Positions 25,593-33,302 of a DNA stretch of 64,000 bases are shown one piece after another. Source of the stretch: Acidobacteriota bacterium (lineage in GTDB: Bacteria > Acidobacteriota > Terriglobia > Terriglobales > Acidobacteriaceae). The notes under the pieces were generated by a model. That model was not told the origin of the DNA and did no database searches. It saw nothing but the letters and a program-made list of their open reading frames with translations. The position numbers were made by a program, and so were the translations under genes. Location: positions 744,001 through 808,000 of the forward strand of contig JAJXYY010000042.1 in assembly GCA_021780315.1 (NCBI GenBank), given 5' to 3'. How positions within the stretch are numbered: the first letter of the stretch is position 1; the number at the start of each line of letters is the position of its first letter.

Positions 25593-28500
25593 TTAGAACT
25601 TCATGTTGAGGGACATCTGGATCTGCCGGGAGCTGCCGATGGCGTGGGTGGTGATACCCAGGCCGCTGGGAGCGTTGTAGAGGGTGGTTCCCTGGGTTGG
25701 AGCAGGGACGTAGCCACCGTTCTGGCTGACGCTGTCGCCCGGGATATCGAAGCTGGTGGTGTTGGTGAGGTTGAAGACGTCGAAGGTGTACTGGAATTTG
25801 TAGCGCTCGCCGAGGGAGAAGACCTTGACGAGTGAGGCATCGGCGCGTTTCTGGTAGGCCTGACGGAAGATGTTGCGCTGTCCGCTGGTGAAGTTGGTTT
25901 CGAAGGTATCGCCTGCCGGGATCGCTCCGCCGAGTGCGCCTGGCGCGAGCAGAGGTACGGTGAAGCAGGAGGCCTTGAGGGCGGGGAGTCCGGTTCCGTT
26001 GGTGAAGGCGCCGGAGGCACCGGTCTTGGCGTTCTGGGGGGTGCAGCCGGGGGCGAGCGGGACGATGGGGTTGGTGATGCCATCGAAGACGCTGTAGTAG
26101 ATGCTGCCGACAGCTCCGGAGAAGTCGACCACGGAGTAGGGCTGGCCGCTCTGGATGACGGTGATGCCCTGGATGGACCAGCCGTCGACGATCTTGCCGC
26201 CGATGGTGTTTTCCTTCATGAGGCTGGGCAGTTGATAGACGTAGTTGAAGTTGAAGACGTGGGTCCGGTCGAAGTCGGAGGAGGCGTATCCGTCGCGGAG
26301 GTTGAGGGGGTTGTTGCCGTTGTAGAACAAGCCGATGCCGGACTGCTCGTCGAGGGCGTGGGAGTAGGTGTAGGAGAAGCCGATCTGGAGGCCGTGGCTC
26401 ATACGTTTTTCGACGTGAGCGGTGAGGGCGTTGTAGGCGGAGATGCCGGCGGCCTTGTAGCTTTCACTCTCCGACGAGTATCCGACGTAGGGAACGCGGA
26501 GGTCGACGTTGCCGCCCTCGTAGTTGCCGAGGAAGGGGGTACCGTCGGGGAGATTGGCTGGGGCGCAGAAGGGGTTGTAGTTGTAGAAGCCGCAGTTTCC
26601 GGAGGCGAGTTGCGGGGTGTAGCCGTAGGTGTAGTTCTGGCCGTGGATGGGGTGGGAGGGCGAGGCGATGCCAGCCTGATTGAATGGCACGGGGATGATG
26701 AGGTGGCGACCGAGGTTGCCGACGTAGCCGAGGGTGATGGCGAGATCGTTGCGTGGCTGCCACTGGACATCGAGGGTGTAGTTGATGGTGTAGGGGAGCT
26801 TGTTGTCGCGGGCGTAGTTGCCGAGCGAGAAGAGCTGTGCTCCGTTGATGATGGCATCTCTGTTGGGGAGGTAGTTGGTAATGTCGGAGGCCTTGCCGGT
26901 AGGGGGATTTCCTGGAACGGTACCCCAGGGGTTGGTGAGGGTGTAAGTACCTGAGGAGTCGGGGGTGCAGGGGGAGGCGACAGTGGGGCCGGGGTTATAG
27001 ATGCTGCACTGGACGGCGTTGACGAAGGGCGGGGTCTGGTTGACGCCGAAGGGACCGCCGGTGACTTCGCCTGCGGCGTAGCCTGGGGAGAGGTAGGAGA
27101 AGAGTTCTCCGCGGTCGTAGTAGATACCTGCGCCGCTGCGGACGACGAGTTTGCCGTTGAACTTTGCGGGCTGCCACGCTACGCCGAGGCGGGGTGCGAT
27201 GCCCCACTGGCGGCCGGTGAGGGTGGTTTTGCTGACGCCGGGGGTACCCTGGGGGTTGTTGCCGGCGATGAGGAAGCCATTGGAGGTGACCTGACCGGAG
27301 GTCTCGTTGTAGGCGTAGGCGGCGGGATCGAAGTTGAAGATGCGGCCGTTCTTCTCGTAGAGGCCGCCGTTCCAGTCGTAGCGGATGCCGGCGGTGAGGG
27401 AGATGGTGGGGGTGACCTGGAATTTATCCTGGAGGAAGAGTCCGACCTGGTTGGCACGGTAGTAGCGGTTGGCGTCGCCGAGCAGGAAGGTGGTGGTGGT
27501 GAAGCCGGAGTTCTGCGCGCCGATCAAGCCCTGAGCGAATCCGTTGAAGTCCTGGCTGGCGATCATGCCCTTGTTGGTGCGCTGGTCGCGGACGTTGAGC
27601 TGGGTGTAGGAGTAGCTGCCACCGAAGCTGACGGTGTGTTTACCGAGGGTCCAGATACCCTGAGCGGAGGGCATGATGCGGTTCTGGAAGACGCCGGTGT
27701 AGACGCCCTGGGCGCTGGGGCCGGCGCCGATGCTGAAGCCGGTGTTGTAGAGGCCGTCGGGGTTGTTGGGGGAGGAGTTGCCGAGGGCATCGAGGATCTG
27801 GATGCCGGGGAAGTAGGAGGAGCCGAAGCTGTTGATGCCTGCATCCTGGGAGGTGAATGGCTGGTCGTTGACTCCGTAGACCTTCTCGCGGAGGAAACCG
27901 ATGGTCTGGACGGTGGAGAGGTTGGATTTGACCAGATAGGTATTGGTGAGGGCGAAGACCTGGCTGCCGGTATCCATGTGGACGGTGAAGCCGGGGACGC
28001 TGGAGTAGCCGTAGGGTGCGGTGGCGGGATCGTGCTGGTAGTAGTACTTGGCGGCGAGGGTGTCTTTGGAGGAGAGGTTGTAGTCGAGGTTGGCGACGGC
28101 CTGATCGGAGATGAAGTAGGAGGTTCCGGGGATGGAGGCGTTATCGGGGACGGCGTAGGTGGGGGTGTTTCCGTTGGCATTGGGGATGAGCCACTTGCCG
28201 GGCTGTCCGGGCAGGGCGGGGTGCTGGAAGAGGAAGAGTGCGACGGGGCTGATGGCGGAGGCCTGAATGGGGTTGCTGCCGTTGGGGGTATTGAAGTTGG
28301 TGTTGGCGATGGCGGCGAGACCGGCAGCGGAGCGATCGTCGGAGAGGCCGAAGGGGACGGTGAGGCGGGAGATGCCGGTCTCCTGATCGGAGACGTTGAG
28401 GTGCTGGTAGGAGATGTAGCCGAAGAGCTTGTCCTTGATGATGGGGCCGCCGAGGCCGAAGCCGGCGGTATAGCGGTGGAGTTGGGGGACTTTTTCGCTG

Positions 28501-29456
28501 GCGGGGATGTTGGAGTCCTGCTTGAAGAAGAAGGGTGCGGCGTTGAGCCAGTCGGTACCGCGGTGGAAGTAGGTGGTGCCGTGGATCTGGTTGGAGCCGG
28601 AGGCGGTGCTGACGTCGATGTGGGCACCGCTGGCACCGCCCTGGGAGGTGTCGTACATGGAAGCGTTGACGCGGACTTCGGAGAGAGTCTCGGGGGCGGG
28701 CGTGGGGATGGCGTTGCCGATGGCGAGGTAGACGGAGACGGAGGACTGGATGACGCCGCCGGCGGCTGCGTTACCGCCGCCGGTGTTGTTGACGACGCGT
28801 GCGCTGGCGACCTGGGAGGTGGATTTTCCGTTGAAGAGGTTGGAGGCGTCGACGCCGTTGAGCATGAAGGAGTTGGAGGTATCGCGCTGACCGTTGGCCC
28901 AGATGGGCTGGTTTCCGAGGCCGGAGTTGGAGCCGGTTCCGCCGGGGAGTTCTGCATTGACGCCGGGGGAGAGGATGGCGAGTCCGGTGAAGGCTCCGGT
29001 GGGGAGAGGGACGGACTCGATCTGGGCCTTATCCATGACGTATCCGTTGGTGGTATCGACGGCGTTCATGAGGGGCGAGGACTCGACGGTGACGGAGGTA
29101 TTGACGTTGCCGACGGCGAGCGAGGAGTTGACGGTGCCGGTGCGGTTTCCCTGGACCTGGAGGGCGGGGATTTTCTGGCTTTGGAAGCCATCGTGGGAGA
29201 AGGTGAGGGTGTAGTTTCCGATGGGGAGGTTGGGGAACTCGTAGAATCCGTTGCTGCCGGTCTTCTGGGTGCGGGTCAAGCCGGTCTGGTCGCTGACGGC
29301 GGTGACGGTGGTGTCGGGCAGGATGCTGCCCTGGACATCGGTCACGACGCCGGTGATTCCGCCAAGGGTCTGCTGCGCCGATGCTAACCCGTTACAGAAG
29401 AAGCCGATAACGAGGATCAGGAGTAGGTAGACGGGGGTACGCATACGGCTAGACAT
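25593..29456 (-). CDS. TonB-dependent receptor with N-terminal carboxypeptidase-regulatory domain
   Basis: 1287 residues. Signal peptide (LLLILVIGFFCNGLASAQ), regulatory beta-sandwich (GITGVVTDVQGSILPDTTVT), plug domain, then a long outer-membrane barrel that ends RQIQMSLNMKF with the usual terminal phenylalanine. The start has TGGAGG upstream. It is the likely outer-membrane importer of the nearby polysaccharide locus: a LacI regulator, a GH3 and a GH31 follow to the right. Its ligand is therefore probably an oligosaccharide, by inference from context. It is larger than the receptor at 15388-18492, with the extra length in barrel loops. Confidence 0.9.
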   Translation of the reverse strand: MSSRMRTPVYLLLILVIGFFCNGLASAQQTLGGITGVVTDVQGSILPDTTVTAVSDQTGLTRTQKTGSNGFYEFPNLPIGNYTLTFSHDGFQSQKIPALQVQGNRTGTVNSSLAVGNVNTSVTVESSPLMNAVDTTNGYVMDKAQIESVPLPTGAFTGLAILSPGVNAELPGGTGSNSGLGNQPIWANGQRDTSNSFMLNGVDASNLFNGKSTSQVASARVVNNTGGGNAAAGGVIQSSVSVYLAIGNAIPTPAPETLSEVRVNASMYDTSQGGASGAHIDVSTASGSNQIHGTTYFHRGTDWLNAAPFFFKQDSNIPASEKVPQLHRYTAGFGLGGPIIKDKLFGYISYQHLNVSDQETGISRLTVPFGLSDDRSAAGLAAIANTNFNTPNGSNPIQASAISPVALFLFQHPALPGQPGKWLIPNANGNTPTYAVPDNASIPGTSYFISDQAVANLDYNLSSKDTLAAKYYYQHDPATAPYGYSSVPGFTVHMDTGSQVFALTNTYLVKSNLSTVQTIGFLREKVYGVNDQPFTSQDAGINSFGSSYFPGIQILDALGNSSPNNPDGLYNTGFSIGAGPSAQGVYTGVFQNRIMPSAQGIWTLGKHTVSFGGSYSYTQLNVRDQRTNKGMIASQDFNGFAQGLIGAQNSGFTTTTFLLGDANRYYRANQVGLFLQDKFQVTPTISLTAGIRYDWNGGLYEKNGRIFNFDPAAYAYNETSGQVTSNGFLIAGNNPQGTPGVSKTTLTGRQWGIAPRLGVAWQPAKFNGKLVVRSGAGIYYDRGELFSYLSPGYAAGEVTGGPFGVNQTPPFVNAVQCSIYNPGPTVASPCTPDSSGTYTLTNPWGTVPGNPPTGKASDITNYLPNRDAIINGAQLFSLGNYARDNKLPYTINYTLDVQWQPRNDLAITLGYVGNLGRHLIIPVPFNQAGIASPSHPIHGQNYTYGYTPQLASGNCGFYNYNPFCAPANLPDGTPFLGNYEGGNVDLRVPYVGYSSESESYKAAGISAYNALTAHVEKRMSHGLQIGFSYTYSHALDEQSGIGLFYNGNNPLNLRDGYASSDFDRTHVFNFNYVYQLPSLMKENTIGGKIVDGWSIQGITVIQSGQPYSVVDFSGAVGSIYYSVFDGITNPIVPLAPGCTPQNAKTGASGAFTNGTGLPALKASCFTVPLLAPGALGGAIPAGDTFETNFTSGQRNIFRQAYQKRADASLVKVFSLGERYKFQYTFDVFNLTNTTSFDIPGDSVSQNGGYVPAPTQGTTLYNAPSGLGITTHAIGSSRQIQMSLNMKF

Positions 29457-29717
29457 GAAGATGCCTCCAGAAGAAGTGGGTTCGTTTTTAGTTTTTAGAA
29501 CTGATGTTTTTCAACGGGGAAAAACGGAGAACGTGACTGCGTTGAATGCAGAGGGTGCAGGTAGCCCAGGGACAGAAGATGCTGCGAGAGTTTTTTGAGG
29601 TTCCATTTGAGCGTAACGCATTCGGGAGATGTTGGCGAGAGGAATTTTTGCGTATCTGTAACAAATGGTTGCAGCGCGGATGGGGCGGATGGGTGGTTTG
29701 CGGAGTTGGCAGGAGGA

Positions 29718-30785
29718 TCAGGCGGATTTGGGTTTGCGAGGTCGGGGGAGTTTTTTTGCGGGGCCGGTGGATTCGCGGACGATGAGTTCGGGCTGGAACA
29801 TGACTGCTTCGGGGTAGTCGTCGGCGGGGTTCTGGATGCGCTTGAGGAGGAGTTGGGCGGCGATTTCTCCCATGCGGCGTAGGGGTTGTCGGACGGTGGT
29901 GATGCTGGGGGTGCAGAACTCGGCGCTGGCGATATCGTCGAAGCCGACGACAGAGATGTCGTTGGGACAGCGGAGGCCGGCGTCGGCGATGGCGCGGATG
30001 GCACCGAGTGCGGCGGTGTCGTTGAAGCAGAAGATGGCGGTGAAGTCACGGCGCTGGGCGAGGAGGTCGCGGACGGCGGCGTGACCGAGGTCGGGGGACC
30101 AGGAGTTGGACTGGATCTGGAGGCAGAGCTCGGGACGCATGCGGATGCCGATGCTGAGGGCGAGATCGCAGATGCTGGCCCAGCGGAGGGCTGCATCGAC
30201 GACGTGAGGCTGACCTTTCATGAACGCGATGTCGCGGTGGCCGAGATCGTAGAGGTGCTGGAGGGCGAGGCGGGCGGCGTGATCGTGGTCGATCATGATA
30301 TTGGCGACGCCGCGGATTTTTTTGTGCCCAGAGATGGAGACGACGGGGACGTTGACGGGCTCGTGGAGATAGTTATTGACGAGGATGAAGCCGTCGACGG
30401 CGCGGTTGGTGAGGAGACGGGGATATTCGGCCATGAGATCGGGCTTGCCCTGATGGCTGACGACGAAGTGGAGGTAGCCGGCCTGGAGGAGGAACTCTTC
30501 GACGCCGTTCATGACGAGGGTGAAGTATCCCTCGCTGACCTCGGGGACGATGACGCCGACGGTAAAGCTGTGGCGGGTGCGGAGGGAACGGGCGATGAGG
30601 TTGGGCTTGTAGTTGAACTTTCTGGCTGCGGCTAGGACGCGCTCCTTGGTTTTAGCGGCGATGGTTTTGGCGCCGGGCGCGTTGTTGACGACGAGCGAGA
30701 TGGTTGCCGGTGAGAGGTCAAGATACTCGGCGAGGGTCTTGAGGCTGACAGGCCTGGCATCGGAGTGGAGGGTCGGTCGCTTCAT
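29718..30785 (-). CDS. LacI-family transcriptional regulator
   Basis: 355 residues. The N-terminal helix-turn-helix is VSLKTLAEYLDLSPATISLVV (shortened: LAEYLDLSPATISLVVNN), with hinge region KFNYKPNLIARSLRT. A periplasmic-binding-like sugar domain follows (TVGVIVPEVSEGYFT, DGFILVNNYL, HRDIAFMKGQP, FCFNDTAALGAIRA, DISVVGFDDI). It probably senses a sugar released by the neighbouring enzymes and represses the TonB receptor and the GH3/GH31 genes. A candidate operator is at 33147-33167. The basic C-terminal tail (KKLPRPRKPKSA) is beyond the usual domain end. Confidence 0.94.
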   Translation of the reverse strand: MKRPTLHSDARPVSLKTLAEYLDLSPATISLVVNNAPGAKTIAAKTKERVLAAARKFNYKPNLIARSLRTRHSFTVGVIVPEVSEGYFTLVMNGVEEFLLQAGYLHFVVSHQGKPDLMAEYPRLLTNRAVDGFILVNNYLHEPVNVPVVSISGHKKIRGVANIMIDHDHAARLALQHLYDLGHRDIAFMKGQPHVVDAALRWASICDLALSIGIRMRPELCLQIQSNSWSPDLGHAAVRDLLAQRRDFTAIFCFNDTAALGAIRAIADAGLRCPNDISVVGFDDIASAEFCTPSITTVRQPLRRMGEIAAQLLLKRIQNPADDYPEAVMFQPELIVRESTGPAKKLPRPRKPKSA

Positions 30786-30836
30786 CGGCTAAGACCGTTC
30801 TACACCAGGGCGGGATGGAGCGGAATGGGGCGGGCT

Positions 30837-33065
30837 CTATTTGGCGATCTGGATGGTGGTGGTGAGGGCCGGGGTCTGGGAGGATGGGCCTACGGCGAGT
30901 TGGTAGGAGCCGGGGAGGAAGACCCAGTGGTCGGCGGCCTCGTCGAAGATGGAGAGGTAAGCGGGATCGAGGGGGAGGGTGACGGTCTGGGACTGGCCGG
31001 GGGCGAGTTGGAGGCGCTGGAAGCCGGCGAGACGCTGATAGGTTTCGGCGGAGGCGGCGGGGAGGGTGACGTAGAGCTGGGCGATCTCGGCTCCGGGGAG
31101 GGTGCCGGTGTTTTTGACCTCGAAGCGGATGGAATGGGTGGCGGGGTCGGCGTGGAGGTTGGAGTACTGGAAGGTGGTGTAGGAGAGGCCGTGACCGAAG
31201 GCGAAGAGAGGGGCGATGTGCTGGACCTGATACCAGCGATAGCCGATGGCGAGACCTTCCTTGTAGGTGAGGTCGAAGGACTTGTCGCGGTTGGCGTGGA
31301 GGTCTCGGTCGGCCCGGTTGGTGGCGGGGTTGAGGCCGGGGACGGTGGGCTGAGGGAGGTCGGAGTCGGCGCGGGCGAAGGTGATGGGGAGTTTGCCGGA
31401 GGGATTGACCTGGCCGGTGAGGAGATTGGCGATGGCTTCGCCACCACCGATGCCGGGATACCAGGCGGCGAGGACGGCGGGGACGTGGTCGATCCAGGGC
31501 ATGGTGACGGGGCCGCCGGTTTCGAGGACGACGATGGTGCGGGGGTTGGCGGCAGCGATGGCGGCGACGAGGGCGTCCTGATGGTCGGGCAGGGAGAGGG
31601 TGGGCGCGTCGACGGACTCCGACATGTACTGGGTGACGAATACGATGGCGAGGTCGCTGGAGCGGGCGAGCTGGGTGGCGGCGGCGAGGTCGGTGCCGGC
31701 GTTGTAGCGGAGGGTGGTGGAGGGTGCGAGTTTCTGCAGGGCCTTCATGGGCGAGGAGGGGAAGTAGACGGGGGTGCCCCAGGTGGTGGGCTGGCTGGGG
31801 TTGATGGCGTTGCCGCCGGGGGCGTCGACCTGGGCGGAGCCGCCGCCGGAGAGGACGCCTACGTCGGCGTGGCCTCCGATGATGGCGATGGAGTGGAGGG
31901 CGGCGGGGTGGAGGGGAAGCAGGGAGCCCTCATTTTTGAGCAGGACGATGCTCTCTTCGGCGATGTGCTGGGCGTCTTCGCGGCCGCGGAAGGGATCGAC
32001 GACGCGGCGGACGGGGGGCTGATCGATGACGCCGACGGCGAACATGCTGCGGAGGATGCGGTGGACCATGTCGTCGAGGCGGGACATGGGGACTTTACCT
32101 TCCTGGATGGCATTTTTGAGGGGTGCGCCGAAGAAGTCTTCTCCGGGCATCTCCTGATCGAGGCCTGCGTTTGCGGAGGCGACGGTGCTGTGGGTGGCTT
32201 CCCAGTCTGAGACGACCCAGCCCTGGAAGCCGAAGTCTTTTTTGAGGACCTGGTTGAGCAGGTAGTCGCTCTGGCAGGCGTGTTCCCCGTTGACGAGGTT
32301 GTAGGAACACATGACTCCTGCGGGTTTGGCCATTTTGATGGCGATCTCGAAGGCGAGGAGGTCGGTCTCGCGCATCTCGCGTTTGCCCATCTTGACGTTG
32401 ACGACGTTGCGTCCGGTCTCCTGATCGTTGAAGGCGTAGTGCTTGATGTCGCCCATGACCTTCTGGGACTGGACGCCGAGGGCGAGTTGGCCGACGATGT
32501 TTCCGGCGAGGACGGGGTCTTCGCCGGCGTACTCGAAGTTGCGGCCGTTGCGGGGTTCGCGGGTGAGGTCGACACCGCCGCCGATGGACATGTTGAAGCC
32601 CTGATCGCGGAGTTCGCGTCCGATGACCTCGCCGTAGAGGTGAGCGGCGTGGGGGTCCCAACTGCTGGCGAGGGCTAGGGTGGAGGGGAGCAGGGTGGCG
32701 TAGCGGCTATCGTAGGCGGCCATGCGGACACCGACGGCGGAGTCGGCCTGATTGATATCGGGAATGCCGAGGCGGTCGATGCCGGGCATGAAGCCAGCGC
32801 CGTGGTTGTGGCGTGGTGCTACGGGGTCACCTTCGCGGAGTACGCCCCAGCCTGCGCCGTGGACCATCTGGAGTTTTTCATCGAGGGTCATCTGCTGCAG
32901 CACCATATCGGCGCGGCGATCGGGCGAGAGAGTCTTGTCTCCCCAGGCGAACTGGGTGATTGCCGGAGTCTTCGCGGTCTGTGCCGGTGCGGACGAGGTT
33001 GCGGTGAGGAGAGAAAGAGCCGCAAGGATCGCCAGCGTGGAGGTGTTGCGCAGAAGAGAACTCAT
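30837..33065 (-). CDS. Secreted GH3 beta-glucosidase/beta-xylosidase
   Basis: 742 residues from the ATG at 33065, which has AGGAG upstream. Signal peptide (TLAILAALSLLTATSSAPAQ). The GH3 N-terminal barrel holds the nucleophile aspartate in GWVVSDWEAT; the second alpha/beta domain and a C-terminal fibronectin-like domain (QLYVTLPAASAETYQRLAGF) follow. By family it removes terminal beta-linked glucose or xylose from oligosaccharides, in the periplasm or outside. It is divergent from the GH31 gene with 237 bp between the starts, and next to a LacI regulator, so it belongs to the same polysaccharide-use locus. Confidence 0.93.
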   Translation of the reverse strand: MSSLLRNTSTLAILAALSLLTATSSAPAQTAKTPAITQFAWGDKTLSPDRRADMVLQQMTLDEKLQMVHGAGWGVLREGDPVAPRHNHGAGFMPGIDRLGIPDINQADSAVGVRMAAYDSRYATLLPSTLALASSWDPHAAHLYGEVIGRELRDQGFNMSIGGGVDLTREPRNGRNFEYAGEDPVLAGNIVGQLALGVQSQKVMGDIKHYAFNDQETGRNVVNVKMGKREMRETDLLAFEIAIKMAKPAGVMCSYNLVNGEHACQSDYLLNQVLKKDFGFQGWVVSDWEATHSTVASANAGLDQEMPGEDFFGAPLKNAIQEGKVPMSRLDDMVHRILRSMFAVGVIDQPPVRRVVDPFRGREDAQHIAEESIVLLKNEGSLLPLHPAALHSIAIIGGHADVGVLSGGGSAQVDAPGGNAINPSQPTTWGTPVYFPSSPMKALQKLAPSTTLRYNAGTDLAAATQLARSSDLAIVFVTQYMSESVDAPTLSLPDHQDALVAAIAAANPRTIVVLETGGPVTMPWIDHVPAVLAAWYPGIGGGEAIANLLTGQVNPSGKLPITFARADSDLPQPTVPGLNPATNRADRDLHANRDKSFDLTYKEGLAIGYRWYQVQHIAPLFAFGHGLSYTTFQYSNLHADPATHSIRFEVKNTGTLPGAEIAQLYVTLPAASAETYQRLAGFQRLQLAPGQSQTVTLPLDPAYLSIFDEAADHWVFLPGSYQLAVGPSSQTPALTTTIQIAK

Positions 33066-33146
33066 ACGGCTCCTGAAGAGGTGACTCTGGGTGAAATTTG
33101 CAATCGCTTCACTGTACGTGGAAGAGCCCCTGATTGGAAAGACTTT

Positions 33147-33167
33147 TGTATTAGCTAAAACGATACA
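33147..33167. promoter_or_regulatory. Candidate LacI-type operator between GH3 and GH31
   Basis: A 21-bp partial palindrome with arms TGTAT and ATACA and an internal TAAAACGA, which resembles half of LacI/GalR sites (AAACG core). It lies in the divergent intergenic region 82 bp before the GH3 start. A similar CTAAAAACGAA occurs on the minus strand near 29481-29491, just before the TonB receptor start. Weak alone; the shared core and context raise it. Confidence 0.3.
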
Positions 33168-33302
33168 GTAGAGGGAAAAACATGGATTGGGTGGTTGCTG
33201 CCGGAGCAAAACGGAGAGAATGAGTGGCAGTCAAAAGCGTATGGTGGATGACGCGGCGCGATAACTGGACAGAGCGGGCGGCAAAAGGAAAGGTTTACCG
33301 GG

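Noticed and set aside
27636..29387. 583-codon plus-strand frame inside the TonB receptor gene
   Set aside because: Gly/Val/Glu/Asp-rich shadow of the receptor gene, no start signal.
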